Origin: Xanthomonas sontii
GTDB lineage: Bacteria > Pseudomonadota > Gammaproteobacteria > Xanthomonadales > Xanthomonadaceae
Assembly: GCF_040529055.1 (NCBI RefSeq)
Contig: NZ_CP132342.1
Location: 4,710,001 to 4,774,000, forward strand
Direction: 5' to 3'
DNA length: 64,000 nt
Positions 1-11,865 of this stretch are shown one piece after another. Within the stretch, counting starts at the first letter, position 1. Every line of letters begins with the position of its first letter. A model generated the notes under the pieces. That model saw only the letters and a program-made list of their open reading frames with translations, did not search any database and had not been told where the DNA came from. The position numbers and the translations under genes are program-made.

Positions 1-2414
1 TTGGATTCGCGCGCGGTGTACCAGTGCGGTTCGAACGGCAGCAGCACCAGCCGTGCGGTGCCGCCGAGGCCGCGGATGGCCTGGAACATGCGCGGGGCCT
101 GGGTGGTCTCGGTGCCGGGGTTGGCATCGTCCATGCCGTGCACCAGCAGCAGTGGTTCGTTGATCTTGTCGGCGTGGAAGAACGCCGAGGCCTGCGCGTA
201 CACCTCCGGTGCGGCCCAGAACGAGCGCCGCTCGTTCTGGAAGCCGAACGGGGTCAGGGTCTTGTTGTAGCTGCCGCTGGTGGCCACCCCGGCGCGGAAC
301 AGGTCGGTGTGCGCCAGCAGGTTGGCCGCCATCAGCGCGCCGTGGCTGTGGCCGGTGACGCCGATGCGGTCGCGGTCGACCACGCCCAGCGCCACCGCCT
401 TGTCCACCGCCGCCTGCGCGTTCTCCACCAGCTGCTGCAGGTAAGTGTCGTAGGCGGTCTTGGGATCGCCGACGATCGGGAACGCGGCGTCGTCGATGAT
501 CGCGTAGCCGGCCAGCAGCAACAGCTGGTAGGAATGCAGGCGGGTGAAGTCGCGGTCGTTGGCGCCGCTGACCTGGCCGGCCTTGGAGGCATCGGCATAG
601 TCCAGCGGATAGGCGTAGAGGATCGCCGGCACCCGCGTGCCTTCCTTGTAGCCCGGTGGCGTGTACAGGGTGAAGGACAGTTCCACGCCGTCCTTGCGCT
701 TGTAGGTCACCAGCCGCTTCTTGATCTGCCGCACCACCGGGGTCGGATCGGGGAAGCGAGTCACCGGCGCCAGGGTGGAGGCGACCACCGCCTCGCCGGC
801 TGCCGCAGCCGGCTGCGCCTGGCCCAGCGTGCGCAGGTAGACGTTCGGCGGGTCGCTCGGCGACTGCCGCCAGGTCAGCAGGCGGGTGGTGTCCTCGCCG
901 GCGAACCCGGCGAAGGCCTCATCAACATCGGCGCCGCTGCGGAACAGACGCTGGGTCTTGCCGCTCGCCAGATCATAGCGATCCAGGAACGGCCGGTCGC
1001 CGGCCGGGGTGGCGCCCTGACCGCTCAGGAACAGTGCGCCGTTGTCCTCGCGCAGCACGTATTCGCCGTTGGCCAGGCGACGCAGCTCGGGCGTGCCGGG
1101 ATCGGCGTAGAGGTCGTCGGTGGACAGGTCGAACAGCACCCGCCCGGCGCTGCCGGGGCGGTCCGCGTCCAGCAGCGTGGTGCGGCGCCAGTGGCGGTTC
1201 TCGTCGTACTCGTCCAGCAGCGCCTGCCCGCCCTGCGCGAACCAGCTCAGGCCGGCGTAGCGCTGGGTCACCTTGGCCAGTTCGCGCGGCTTGCCGGTGA
1301 ACGGTGCCGACAGGGTCAGCAGCTTGTCGCGCGCCGGCACATTGGTCTTCCAGTCGCCGCCGTCCAGCGCCTCGGCCCAGACCAGGGTGGCCGGCTGGTT
1401 GGCGCGCCAGCCGTAGGCGCGCGGCCCGGTGGGCACGCCGTGTACCGGCACGCGATCGGCCACCGGCAGGTTCGCCAGCACCCGCTCGCTGCCGTCGGCC
1501 AGGTCCAGCACCGCCACGTCGTGGGCGAAGCGGCCGTAGGTGGTGACGTAGGAGTACGGACGCTGCAGGCGCTCCACGCGCACGTGGCGGCCGTCCGGCG
1601 CACCGTCGACCACCGAGTACACCGCCGGCTTGCCGACCGTGCGCAGCTTGCCGCTGGCGGCATCCACAGTGACCAGCTGCGCCGTGGCGTAGTAGGTGAA
1701 CTGGGCCTCGTCCTCGGGGCTGGACAGGGTGTCGCGGGCCTCGTAGGTGCTGCTCTCGCCCTTGCCGCGGATCGCTTCCTTGACCTCCGGCCCCGGCGGT
1801 ACCGCCGCCTTCACCGGCGCCGGCCCCAGGTCCTGCGGTACCGCACGCACCAGCAGCGTGTCGCTGCCGCCCAGCCACTGGATCTCGCCGCCCAGTACCG
1901 GGTTGAGCTGCACGCCGTCGATACGACGCACCGCGCCGGTGGCGACGTCGCCCAGCCACAGTTCGACGCGGTCGGCCGCGGTGTTGTTGAAGGCGAAGCG
2001 ACGCCCGTCCGGCGACCACACCGGCTGCGCCGGGCAGGCGCCGGCCGGCAGGGTCACCGCGGTCTGCTTGCCGCTGGCCACGTCGACCAGGCTGAAGCCG
2101 TCCAGGCAGGCGCGGATGCCGTAGCCGTTGGACATGTCGTGGCGGGCGTGGGTGCGCGGTTCCACGCGCACCCCGGCCAGCTTCAGGTACGGCTCGGCGA
2201 CGCGCGCGATCGGCGGGTAGGCCTGGCGTTCCACCAGCAACAGGGTGCGGCCGGTCGGGTCCAGCCGCGGCGACGGATTGAGCGGGGCGCGCATCACGCC
2301 CAGCAGCGGCTCGGGCGGTTGCCGATACCCGCTGTCGGCGGTGGCGGCGTGGGCGGCGACAGGCAACGCACTGGCGAGCGCCAGGGCGCCGATCCAGCGG
2401 AACGGCATGAGCAT
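1..2414 (-). CDS. S9 family serine peptidase, glutamyl endopeptidase-like (3' end beyond window)
   Basis: Prolyl-oligopeptidase-fold serine peptidase, probably periplasmic. The start ATG at 2414 has an AAGGGG Shine-Dalgarno 9 nt upstream and opens a signal peptide (hydrophobic stretch ending in VAAHAA near residue 24). A beta-propeller-like N-terminal part is followed by the alpha/beta-hydrolase domain. The nucleophile is Ser690 in GHSHGA, the probable acid is Asp763 in HGMDDANPGT, and the probable catalytic His797 sits in FEPHWYTARES at the window edge. The stretch around SGSYNKTLTPFGFQNERRSFW matches the chloroplast glutamyl endopeptidase (CGEP) subgroup of S9. The reading frame is open from the ATG to base 1, so only the last residues are missing. 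Substrate specificity is inferred from family resemblance. Confidence 0.85.
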   Translation of the reverse strand, partial: MLMPFRWIGALALASALPVAAHAATADSGYRQPPEPLLGVMRAPLNPSPRLDPTGRTLLLVERQAYPPIARVAEPYLKLAGVRVEPRTHARHDMSNGYGIRACLDGFSLVDVASGKQTAVTLPAGACPAQPVWSPDGRRFAFNNTAADRVELWLGDVATGAVRRIDGVQLNPVLGGEIQWLGGSDTLLVRAVPQDLGPAPVKAAVPPGPEVKEAIRGKGESSTYEARDTLSSPEDEAQFTYYATAQLVTVDAASGKLRTVGKPAVYSVVDGAPDGRHVRVERLQRPYSYVTTYGRFAHDVAVLDLADGSERVLANLPVADRVPVHGVPTGPRAYGWRANQPATLVWAEALDGGDWKTNVPARDKLLTLSAPFTGKPRELAKVTQRYAGLSWFAQGGQALLDEYDENRHWRRTTLLDADRPGSAGRVLFDLSTDDLYADPGTPELRRLANGEYVLREDNGALFLSGQGATPAGDRPFLDRYDLASGKTQRLFRSGADVDEAFAGFAGEDTTRLLTWRQSPSDPPNVYLRTLGQAQPAAAAGEAVVASTLAPVTRFPDPTPVVRQIKKRLVTYKRKDGVELSFTLYTPPGYKEGTRVPAILYAYPLDYADASKAGQVSGANDRDFTRLHSYQLLLLAGYAIIDDAAFPIVGDPKTAYDTYLQQLVENAQAAVDKAVALGVVDRDRIGVTGHSHGALMAANLLAHTDLFRAGVATSGSYNKTLTPFGFQNERRSFWAAPEVYAQASAFFHADKINEPLLLVHGMDDANPGTETTQAPRMFQAIRGLGGTARLVLLPFEPHWYTARES

Positions 2415-2513
2415 GGTCGAAATCCCCTTTCGAATGGCCCGGGCAACCTAGCACGGCCGCCGCGCTGCGGCCGAGCGCCGAAGGTCATGCCTGGCACCGC
2501 CCGCGTGCCGCGC

Positions 2514-3134
2514 TCAGGCCGGTTGCAGCGCCTGCTCTGCCGCCAGCGCCGCCACCACGCTGGGACGCTGCGCCATACGCGCCGCGTACGCGGCCAACGC
2601 CGGAAGCGCGTCCAGCGACAGGCCGAACCGCGGCAGCCAGCCGAGCACGGTGAACAGATAGGCATCGGCCACACCGAAGCGCTCGCCGAGCAGGTACGGC
2701 TGCGTGCGCAGCGCCGCCTCGGCATGGGCATAGCGCTGCAGCAGGCGGGCGGCGACCGCGGCGCGCCGCTCCGGCGCCAGCCCGGCATCGAACAGCGGCA
2801 CGCTGCCGGCATGCAGTTCGCTGTTGATGAAGGCCAGCCACTCGTACAGGCGGTAGCGCGGCAAAGTGTCTGCGTCCGCCGGTGGCGCCAGCGCCGCCTG
2901 TGGGCAGCGATCGGCCAGATACAGCAGGATCGCCGGCCCCTCGGTCAGCACCTGGCCGTCCTCCAGTTGCAGCGCGGCCACGTAGCCTTTGGGGTTGATC
3001 GCGAGGTAATCCTCGCCCTCGTCGGTGCGCTTGCTTCGGTTGTCCACGCGCAGCAACCGGAACGGCAACTGCAGTTCGCGCAGCACGATGTGCGGCGCCA
3101 GGGAACAGGCGCCAGGAGCGGCATAGAGGAGCAT
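2514..3134 (-). CDS. Glutathione S-transferase, GstA/beta-class-like
   Basis: A 206-residue cytosolic GST. The N-terminal thioredoxin-fold half begins MLLYAAPGACSLAPHI, where Cys10 in PGACS is the position used by bacterial beta-class enzymes. The glutathione-binding EGPAILLYLAD motif lies near residues 64-74, and an all-helical C-terminal domain follows. It would conjugate or reduce electrophiles with glutathione. It is the nearest gene downstream of the LysR regulator on the same strand, 78 bp away, so co-transcription or control by that regulator is plausible but not shown. Confidence 0.88.
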   Translation of the reverse strand: MLLYAAPGACSLAPHIVLRELQLPFRLLRVDNRSKRTDEGEDYLAINPKGYVAALQLEDGQVLTEGPAILLYLADRCPQAALAPPADADTLPRYRLYEWLAFINSELHAGSVPLFDAGLAPERRAAVAARLLQRYAHAEAALRTQPYLLGERFGVADAYLFTVLGWLPRFGLSLDALPALAAYAARMAQRPSVVAALAAEQALQPA

Positions 3135-3212
3135 CGGAACGTCTCGCAGGGGCGACGGACAGTCGGCGCGCGCAGTGTGTGCGGCACGGCGGCCTGCGGA
3201 GAAACAAGAATG

Positions 3213-4091
3213 TCAGGACGGATCAGTAGCGCCGCTAATGGCCTCGTCCAGGAACCGGCGCAGTTGCCGCGCAGCCGGCGCCGCGTGTGCAGCAGCGACC
3301 AGGGCGAAGCGGCGCTGCAGCCGCGGCTGCAAGGGCAGCACCTGCACGCCGTCGCGCTCGGCCGGCAGCACCGATGCCGGCAGCAGGCTGGCGCCCGCGC
3401 CGTCGCGCACCAGCGCCCAGGCGCTGGACCAGTCGCGCACCTGCAGGCGCAGGTCGGCGATCGCCAGCCCGGCGCGTTCGGCCAGGCGTTGCGCGTGCAG
3501 CCAGCAACCGCCGGTGGCCAGCACGAACGGCAGCGCCAGCAGTTCCGCCAGGGCGATGTCGCGCGCCCGCGGACGCGCCAGCGCCGGCGGCAGCACCGCC
3601 AGCCACTCGTCCATGCCGAACACCATGGCGTCGCGCTCCGGCGCCGGATCCAGCACCACGCCCAGGTCGACCGTCCCGGCGGCCAGCCAGGCCTCGACCT
3701 CCTCGTCGCTGCCTTCCAGCCAGACCACACCCGTGTCCGGATGCGCCCGCTCGAACGCGCGCAGGCGCGGCGCCAGCCACGGCCGCGACGAGGCGAAGCC
3801 TGCCACCCGCAGCGAGGCCGCACCCGCTGCGCGCTGCGCCCTGGCCAGGGCCTGGATCTGCCCCAGCTCGGCCAGCATCACCCGTGCATGCGCCAGCGCC
3901 CGCACGCCGAACGGGGTCGGCCGGACCCGCCCGCGCTCGCGCAGCAGCAGCGCTGCGCCGAGCACGTGTTCCATCTGCGCGATGGCCTGGCTGGCGCCGG
4001 ACTGGGTGATGCCGCAGCGCGCGGCAGCGGCGCTGATGCTGCCGCACTCGACGACGGCGACGTACAGCCGCCAGTGGATCAGATTCATCAT
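3213..4091 (-). CDS. LysR family transcriptional regulator
   Basis: About 292 residues, the usual LysR length. Residues 1-60 form the winged helix-turn-helix (SISAAAARCGITQSGASQAI is the recognition region), followed by the linker helix and a periplasmic-binding-protein-like effector domain. The start chosen is the ATG at 4091, which has GGGAG 6 nt upstream; an adjacent ATG at 4088 would work as well. The effector is not predictable. LysR genes often regulate a neighbour, but here the neighbouring GST gene is co-directional rather than divergent, so the target is uncertain. Confidence 0.87.
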   Translation of the reverse strand: MMNLIHWRLYVAVVECGSISAAAARCGITQSGASQAIAQMEHVLGAALLLRERGRVRPTPFGVRALAHARVMLAELGQIQALARAQRAAGAASLRVAGFASSRPWLAPRLRAFERAHPDTGVVWLEGSDEEVEAWLAAGTVDLGVVLDPAPERDAMVFGMDEWLAVLPPALARPRARDIALAELLALPFVLATGGCWLHAQRLAERAGLAIADLRLQVRDWSSAWALVRDGAGASLLPASVLPAERDGVQVLPLQPRLQRRFALVAAAHAAPAARQLRRFLDEAISGATDPS

Positions 4092-4111
4092 GTCGGACTC
4101 CCACAACGCGA

Positions 4112-4134
4112 AACGCCGGGCGGGGCCCGGCGTT
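4112..4134 (-). terminator. Hairpin terminator of mdh
   Basis: A perfect 10-bp inverted repeat (AACGCCGGGC / GCCCGGCGTT) with a 3-nt loop lies 27 nt past the mdh stop codon. On the minus strand it is followed only by TTTCG-like sequence, so the U-tract is weak. Confidence 0.6.
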
Positions 4135-4160
4135 CCGTGACGACGCGATCGCGTTGGCGA

Positions 4161-5183
<1,023 letters not shown>

Positions 5184-5561
5184 TCAGTAGACGCGATAGC
5201 CCAGCGGCTGCAGGTGCAGGTCCAGGGCGGTGGTGTCGTAGCCTTCGACCACATGCTGGCCGATCACGGTGATCGGCACGCCTTCCAGGCCCAGCGCGGC
5301 GGCGGCCTGGCGGCCGGCCTCCTGCTCCACGTCCAGGACCGTGTAGCGGACCTGGGCGCGGGCGAAATCGGCCTGTTGCCGGCGGCAGTAGCCGCACCAG
5401 TCGGCGGCGAGCATGACGATGCCGGCCTCGCCGGTCAGCAACCGCGGGTCGCCGGCGGCCAGTGCGACCGACGGTGTCGAGGCCGCACTGCGCCACCACG
5501 CGTGCACGCCGCCGCCGATCACGAGCAGCAGCAGGCACAACACAAGGGGGCGCATCGTCAT
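5184..5561 (-). CDS. Membrane-anchored thioredoxin/glutaredoxin-like protein
   Basis: The likely start is the ATG at 5561 (MTMRPLVLCLLLLVIG), giving 125 residues. A hydrophobic N-terminal segment (residues 4-18) acts as a signal anchor or uncleaved signal peptide. The soluble domain carries a redox motif Cys56-Gly-Tyr-Cys59 in ADWCGYCRRQ and a cis-proline loop EGVPITVIG, which fits a glutaredoxin/thioredoxin fold facing the periplasm. It may be a thiol-disulfide oxidoreductase; partners are unknown. A longer in-frame extension upstream is arginine/proline-rich and unlikely to be translated. It lies between ppiB and mdh, all co-directional. Confidence 0.8.
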   Translation of the reverse strand: MTMRPLVLCLLLLVIGGGVHAWWRSAASTPSVALAAGDPRLLTGEAGIVMLAADWCGYCRRQQADFARAQVRYTVLDVEQEAGRQAAAALGLEGVPITVIGQHVVEGYDTTALDLHLQPLGYRVY

Positions 5562-5652
5562 CGGCGGTCGGGTGCGGCAATCAATCGGGAAAATGGTAGC
5601 ACGCAGGTTCCGCGCGCCCGGCCGCAGGACCGGTCGCGCGGACAGCGCCGGA

Positions 5653-6147
5653 TCAGGCGTCGAGGGTGCGGTTCCACTCGGCGACGCGGTCGGCCTTGGC
5701 CGCCAGCACCGCATCGGCGTCGCCTTCGATGGTGATCTTGTTGATCACGTCGCCCTGGGCGACGCTGTCGACCACGTCCAGGCCCTCGAGCACCTTGCCG
5801 AACACGGTGTGCTTGCCGTCCAGCCACGGGGTGGCGGTGTGGGTGATGAAGAACTGGCTGCCGTTGGTGCTGGGGCCGGCGTTGGCCATGGACAGCACGC
5901 CGCGCTCATGGCGCACGCCGTTGTTGGTCTCGTCCTCGAAGCGGTAGCCCGGGCCGCCGCGGCCGGAGCCTTCCGGGCAACCGCCCTGGATCATGAAGTC
6001 GGCGATCACGCGGTGGAAGTTCAGCCCGTCGTAGAAGCCGCGCTTGGCCAGGTTCACGAAATTGGCCACGGTCAGCGGGGCCTTGTCGGGATACAGCTCG
6101 ATCTTGATCGGGCCGCGGGCGGTGTCGAAATGGGCGATCAGGGACAT
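5653..6147 (-). CDS. ppiB: Peptidyl-prolyl cis-trans isomerase B (cyclophilin)
   Basis: A 164-residue single-domain cyclophilin that catalyses prolyl isomerisation during protein folding. The start is the ATG at 6147 (MSLIAHFDTARGPIKIELYP); upstream in-frame sequence is not family-like. Catalytic and binding motifs are visible: FHRVIADFMIQGG (active-site Arg), SQFFITH and the Trp of TPWLDGKHTVFG. There is no signal peptide, so it is the cytoplasmic PpiB type. It is divergent from typA. Confidence 0.95.
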   Translation of the reverse strand: MSLIAHFDTARGPIKIELYPDKAPLTVANFVNLAKRGFYDGLNFHRVIADFMIQGGCPEGSGRGGPGYRFEDETNNGVRHERGVLSMANAGPSTNGSQFFITHTATPWLDGKHTVFGKVLEGLDVVDSVAQGDVINKITIEGDADAVLAAKADRVAEWNRTLDA

Positions 6148-6293
6148 GGGATTCCTTGGAAACGGGGGCGTCATGAGGGGCGCATAGGATACACGTCGCT
6201 TCGTTCAGGCTTTGCCCGCGCCCGCCGCCGGCGCCTGAATGCCCCCGCCCGGCCCACCGCCGCCGGCCGCCGGCAGGCGTCACGGGATCCGGG

Positions 6294-6299
6294 TATACT
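6294..6299 (+). promoter_or_regulatory. Likely -10 element of typA
   Basis: TATACT lies 48 nt upstream of the typA start in a GC-rich spacer. No good -35 hexamer is visible at 16-18 bp, so this is only half of a promoter. Confidence 0.4.
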
Positions 6300-6346
6300 A
6301 GGTGGCTTCCTTTCCTTCCTTCTGGCGCCGGCTGGCCCCCTTTCGC

Positions 6347-8176
6347 ATGTCCATCGAAAATCTTCGCAATATCGCCATCGTCGCCCACGTCGACCACGGC
6401 AAGACCACCCTCGTCGACTGCCTGCTGAAGCAGTCCGGCACCCTGTCCGAGCGCACGGTGCTGGCCGAGCGCGTGATGGACAGCAACGACCAGGAAAAGG
6501 AACGCGGCATCACCATCCTGGCCAAGAACACCGCCATCACCTGGCAGGGCAACCGCATCAACATCGTCGACACCCCCGGACACGCCGACTTCGGCGGCGA
6601 GGTGGAGCGCGTGCTGTCGATGGTGGACACCGTGCTGATCCTGGTCGACGCGATGGACGGCCCGATGCCGCAGACACGCTTCGTGACCCAGAAGGCGTTC
6701 GCGATGGGCTTCAAGCCGATCGTGGTGGTCAACAAGATCGACCGCCCGGGCGCGCGTCCGGACTGGGTGATCGACCAGGTGTTCGACCTGTTCGACAAGC
6801 TCGGCGCCACCAACGAGCAGCTCGACTTCCCGATCGTCTACACCTCGGCGCTGAACGGCTACGCCTCGCTGGACGACAGCGTGCGCGACGGCGACATGAC
6901 CCCGCTGTACGAAGCGATCATGCAGCACGCGCCGAAGCCGGACGTGGACCCGGACGGCCCGTTCCAGATGCGCATCAGCCAGCTGGACTACAACAACTTC
7001 GTCGGCGTGATCGGCATCGGCCGCATCCAGCGCGGCGTGCTGAAGAAGAACATGCCGGTGGCGGTGATCGACCGCGAAGGCAAGAAGCGCCAGGGCAAGG
7101 TGCTGCAGGTGCTGGGCTTCCTGGGCCTGGAGCGCATCGAGCAGGACAGCGCGCAGGCCGGCGACATCGTCGCCATCTCCGGCATCCAGGAACTGACCAT
7201 CTCCGACACCGTGTGCGCGCTGGAAGCCCCCGAGGCGCTGCCGCCGCTGACCGTGGACGAGCCGACCATCTCGATGACCTTCCAGGTCAACAACTCGCCG
7301 TTCGCCGGCAACAAGGACCTGTCCGGCGGCAAGTTCCTGACCAGCCGCCAGCTCAAGGACCGGCTGGAGCGCGAGACCGTGCACAACGTGGCGCTGAAGG
7401 TGCAGCAGCTGGAAGACGCCGACAAGTTCCTGGTCTCCGGCCGCGGCGAACTGCACCTGTCGGTGCTGATCGAGAACATGCGCCGCGAGGGCTTCGAACT
7501 GGCCGTGTCGCGCCCGGAAGTCATCATCAAGGAGATCGACGGGCAGCTGATGGAGCCGGTCGAGCAGCTGGTGGTGGACATCGAGGAGCAGCACCAGGGC
7601 GGCGTCATGGAGAAGCTGGGCATCCGCAAGGGCCAGCTGAAGAACATGGAGCCGGACGGCAAGGGCCGCGTGCGCCTGGACTACATGATCCCGGCGCGTG
7701 GCCTGATCGGCTTCCAGAACGAGTTCCGCACCCTGACCCAGGGTTCGGGCCTGCTGTTCCACGTGTTCGACCACTACGGCCCGAAGGAACAGGGCGCCAT
7801 CGCCAAGCGCCAGAACGGCGTGATGATCGCCAATGCGCCGGGCGCCACCCCCGCCTACGCGCTGGGCCCGCTGGAAGAGCGCGGCCGCCTGTTTGCCGCC
7901 GAAGGCGACAACGTGTATGAAGGACAGCTGGTCGGCATCCACTCCAAGGACAACGACCTGACCGTCAACGCGATCAAGACCAAGCCGCTGACCAACATGC
8001 GCGCCTCGGGCAAGGACGATGCGATCAAGCTGACTCCGGCGATCAAGTACACGCTGGAGCAGGCGCTGGACTTCATCGAGGACGACGAACTGGTCGAAGT
8101 CACCCCGAAGGAGATCCGCTTGCGCAAGAAGCACCTGACCGAAAACGAGCGCAAGCGCGCCGGTCGCGCGGGCTAA
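6347..8176 (+). CDS. typA: Translational GTPase TypA/BipA
   Basis: A 609-residue ribosome-binding GTPase of the EF-G-like family, involved in 50S assembly and stress or low-temperature growth. The start is the ATG at 6347 ([20 protein letters not shown]). Motifs: G1 AHVDHGKTT, switch I region EKERGITI, G3 [11 protein letters not shown]4 [10 protein letters not shown]. Domains II, III and V follow, then the BipA-specific C-terminal domain ([22 protein letters not shown] onward). The DUF2127 gene begins 16 nt after its stop. Confidence 0.97.
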   Translation: MSIENLRNIAIVAHVDHGKTTLVDCLLKQSGTLSERTVLAERVMDSNDQEKERGITILAKNTAITWQGNRINIVDTPGHADFGGEVERVLSMVDTVLILVDAMDGPMPQTRFVTQKAFAMGFKPIVVVNKIDRPGARPDWVIDQVFDLFDKLGATNEQLDFPIVYTSALNGYASLDDSVRDGDMTPLYEAIMQHAPKPDVDPDGPFQMRISQLDYNNFVGVIGIGRIQRGVLKKNMPVAVIDREGKKRQGKVLQVLGFLGLERIEQDSAQAGDIVAISGIQELTISDTVCALEAPEALPPLTVDEPTISMTFQVNNSPFAGNKDLSGGKFLTSRQLKDRLERETVHNVALKVQQLEDADKFLVSGRGELHLSVLIENMRREGFELAVSRPEVIIKEIDGQLMEPVEQLVVDIEEQHQGGVMEKLGIRKGQLKNMEPDGKGRVRLDYMIPARGLIGFQNEFRTLTQGSGLLFHVFDHYGPKEQGAIAKRQNGVMIANAPGATPAYALGPLEERGRLFAAEGDNVYEGQLVGIHSKDNDLTVNAIKTKPLTNMRASGKDDAIKLTPAIKYTLEQALDFIEDDELVEVTPKEIRLRKKHLTENERKRAGRAG

Positions 8177-8192
8177 GGGATAGCGCACGCCC

Positions 8193-8678
8193 ATGGCCGC
8201 CGACAAGGCGTACAACCCGGATCCGCACGCGCATCCGGGTCTGCACCTGATCGCACTGCTGGAGGCCGGCAAGGGCCTGCTCGCGGTGCTGGCGGCCACG
8301 GGGCTGGAACTGATGGGCCCGGCCCCGCTGCGCGCGGGGGTGGACAAGCTGATCGTGCGTTTCAGCCTGGACCCGGACCACGGCGCCCTGCCCTCGCTGC
8401 TGACCATGATCAACCCCGGCGCGGTGCACCTGGCCGCCGCCGGCATGCTCGCCTACGGCGTGCTGCACATCATCGAGGCCTGGGGCCTGTGGCGCGCCAA
8501 GGCCTGGGCCTCGCTGCTGGGCTGCATCTCCGCGGCGATCTACCTGCCCTTCGACGTCTACGCGATCGTGCGCCACCCAGGCTGGGCGTCGTGGGCGGTG
8601 CTGGCGATCAATCTCGCCGTGGTCGGCATCCTCGCCCGCGATTTGGTGCGGCGGCGCCGGCATCCTCCGGCAGCCTAG
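8193..8678 (+). CDS. DUF2127 family membrane protein
   Basis: 161 residues with about four hydrophobic segments: LHLIALLEAGKGLLAVLAAT, a segment around VHLAAAGMLAYGVLHIIEAW, AWASLLGCISAAIYLPFDVY and WAVLAINLAVVGILARDL. The arrangement and motifs such as EAWGLWRAKAW and IYLPFDVYAIVRHP match the DUF2127 family of uncharacterised inner-membrane proteins. It follows typA by 16 nt and is probably co-transcribed with it. Function unknown. Confidence 0.82.
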   Translation: MAADKAYNPDPHAHPGLHLIALLEAGKGLLAVLAATGLELMGPAPLRAGVDKLIVRFSLDPDHGALPSLLTMINPGAVHLAAAGMLAYGVLHIIEAWGLWRAKAWASLLGCISAAIYLPFDVYAIVRHPGWASWAVLAINLAVVGILARDLVRRRRHPPAA

Positions 8679-8713
8679 CCGCACCCCGCGCCGCGGCGGT
8701 GCCGGCTTTCTTC
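8678..8713 (+). terminator. Terminator after typA-DUF2127
   Basis: GCCGCACC and GGTGCCGGC form a stem with one bulge, starting at the last base of the DUF2127 stop codon, followed by TTTCTT. This fits a Rho-independent terminator between these plus-strand genes and the convergent MscS gene. Confidence 0.5.
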
Positions 8714-8839
8714 AAGCGATAAGCGCCTGCCAGTCACCGGTGGGCGCATTCGCGTTCCTGGCATTCGGCGGGCACCGCTGGCGGTCGCGCAGAGAATCCG
8801 TCCCACGCAGTATGACCATGCGGCAAGACCGCTCAGCGA

Positions 8840-10003
8840 TCAGCGAGACGCGCGCGCCTCGCCCGCTGTCGCATTCACTGCCGGCGCCCCATCCTCGGCA
8901 CCGGGCGAACGCATCGCCTCCGAATCGCTGGCGCGCACCGGTGGGTGCGACAGCCGCACGGGCTCCGGCGCCACTTCCGCGCGCAGCAGCGGCAACGCGT
9001 AGGCATGCTCGCGCACCAGGAAATCCAGCATGCGTTCGCGCACGATGCAACGCAGGTCGAAGGCATCGCCGGAGTTGCGCGCACTGACCAGCAGGCGCAC
9101 CTGGATCGTGCGCTCGCTAGTGTCGGTCACCTGGGTCACGCAGACCCGTCCGTCCCACAGCGGCTCGCTCTTGCAGATCCGCTCCAGCTCGGCGCGCACC
9201 TGTGCGATCGGCGTGCGGTAGTCCAGCCACAGGAATGCGGTGCCGAGCAGGTCGGCGCTGTTGCGCGTCCAGTTCTGGAACGGGTTCTCGATGAACCAGG
9301 TCAGCGGCACCACCATGCGCCGCTCGTCCCAGATCCGCACCACCACGTAGGAACTGCCGATCTCCTCGATGCGGCCCCACTCGCCTTCGACGATGACCAC
9401 GTCGTCGAGCCGGATCGGCTGGGTCAGCGCGATCTGCAGGCCGGCGATCAGATTGCCGAACACCGGCTTGGCGGCGATACCGGCGACCAGGCCGATGATG
9501 CCGGCCGAGGCCAGCAAGGTGGTGCCGATCTGCCGCACCGCCGGGAAGGTCAGCAGCACGATCGAGGTGCCCACCAGGATGATCGTGCCCATCGCCACCC
9601 GCGCCAGCACGCGGGTCTGGGTCTGCACGCGGCGTGCGGTGAGGTTGTCCGCCACCTCGATCGGATGGCTGCGCAGGATCGCCGTTTCCAGCGCCGCCAC
9701 GCCGCGCACCAGCAGCCAGGTCACGCAGCCGATCATGCCGATGTGCAGCAGGTGCTGCAGGTCGGTCAGCGCCTTCTCGTCCAGCGGCGTGGATTCGAGC
9801 GCGAAGCTGAGCATCAGCATCGGCAGCAGGAAGGCGACCGGCACGCTGATCACGCGCACGATGCGCGCACGCCGGTAGTCGCGGCCGCGCATGCGCTGGG
9901 CGATGCGCAACAGCAGCCACCAGGCCAGGAAACCGAGAATCAGTGCGGCGCCGATCGGCAGCGTATAGGCACGCCAGGGCACCCAATGAAGATCGAGGGT
10001 CAA
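8840..10003 (-). CDS. MscS-family mechanosensitive ion channel
   Basis: 387 residues from a TTG start at 10003, chosen because AAGGAG lies 6 nt upstream; in-frame ATGs further upstream open an arginine-rich non-family stretch. Four to five transmembrane helices come first. The pore-lining TM3 and beta domain follow: ASAGIIGLVAGIAAKPVFGN, then LIAGLQIALTQPIRLDDVVIVEG and GRIEEIGSSYVVVRIWDERRM, which are MscS signatures. A soluble alpha/beta domain and a disordered tail end the protein. It would release osmolytes on hypo-osmotic shock from the inner membrane. It is convergent with the typA unit. Confidence 0.9.
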   Translation of the reverse strand: MTLDLHWVPWRAYTLPIGAALILGFLAWWLLLRIAQRMRGRDYRRARIVRVISVPVAFLLPMLMLSFALESTPLDEKALTDLQHLLHIGMIGCVTWLLVRGVAALETAILRSHPIEVADNLTARRVQTQTRVLARVAMGTIILVGTSIVLLTFPAVRQIGTTLLASAGIIGLVAGIAAKPVFGNLIAGLQIALTQPIRLDDVVIVEGEWGRIEEIGSSYVVVRIWDERRMVVPLTWFIENPFQNWTRNSADLLGTAFLWLDYRTPIAQVRAELERICKSEPLWDGRVCVTQVTDTSERTIQVRLLVSARNSGDAFDLRCIVRERMLDFLVREHAYALPLLRAEVAPEPVRLSHPPVRASDSEAMRSPGAEDGAPAVNATAGEARASR

Positions 10004-10270
10004 GATGCGCTCCTTTGTCGGGGGGAGGAGTCGCGACAGTCTGGCAGTGGAGGGATTAGCGCGATGTCGAGCACGCGCAGCGGCGCCGAGCGACGGCAGC
10101 CGCATGGCATACAGGCGCGCGTGCAAACGCTTCCGAAAAGCGGCGCATGCCGCTGGCGACGCGAAGCCGATGCGCGGCATCGCACGCAGCGATGCCGCAG
10201 CCCTCGGGCCACGGCACGACAAGGCGCCGCACGTGCGGCAGCGGCACGCGCGGCGGACTACACCAACCGA

Positions 10271-11665
<1,395 letters not shown>

Positions 11666-11823
11666 GAAAGGACTCCTTGGCAGTGTGCGATGTTCGCAGA
11701 GCCGGGGCGCGCCGCATAGCGCCGCACGCCGGTCACGCTGGCAGCGCCAGGACATGAACGGCAAGCAACATCGCGACGCCACCATGACTTCCGGCCTACG
11801 CCGGCGTTTTTGCGAAAGCACAC

Positions 11824-11838
11824 TGTTATTAAGTAACA
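11824..11838. promoter_or_regulatory. Zur-like palindrome upstream of TonB receptor
   Basis: TGTTATTAAGTAACA is a 15-bp near-perfect palindrome in an AT-rich island, 27 nt before the receptor start. It matches the gammaproteobacterial Zur core TGTTATAATATAACA at 12 of 15 positions. Overlap with the receptor promoter is likely (TTGCGA at 11810 could be a -35). Binding by Zur is inferred from resemblance only. Confidence 0.45.
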
Positions 11839-11865
11839 ATTCCTTTCCATTCGGTCCACCTCGCC

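Noticed and set aside
973..2454. 493-residue minus-strand frame with its own ATG
   Set aside because: It is out of frame with the S9 peptidase, which is open over the whole region with a signal peptide and catalytic motifs.
10004..10270. Possible small gene between the MscS-type gene and DAHP synthase
   Set aside because: Short frames here have no Shine-Dalgarno and show no family features.
11791..11810. CCGGC-CTAC-GCCGG followed by GTTTTT as a plus-strand terminator
   Set aside because: No plus-strand gene ends there; it is in the divergent aroG/TonB-receptor gap. It may still shape the DAHP synthase leader, but that cannot be told.
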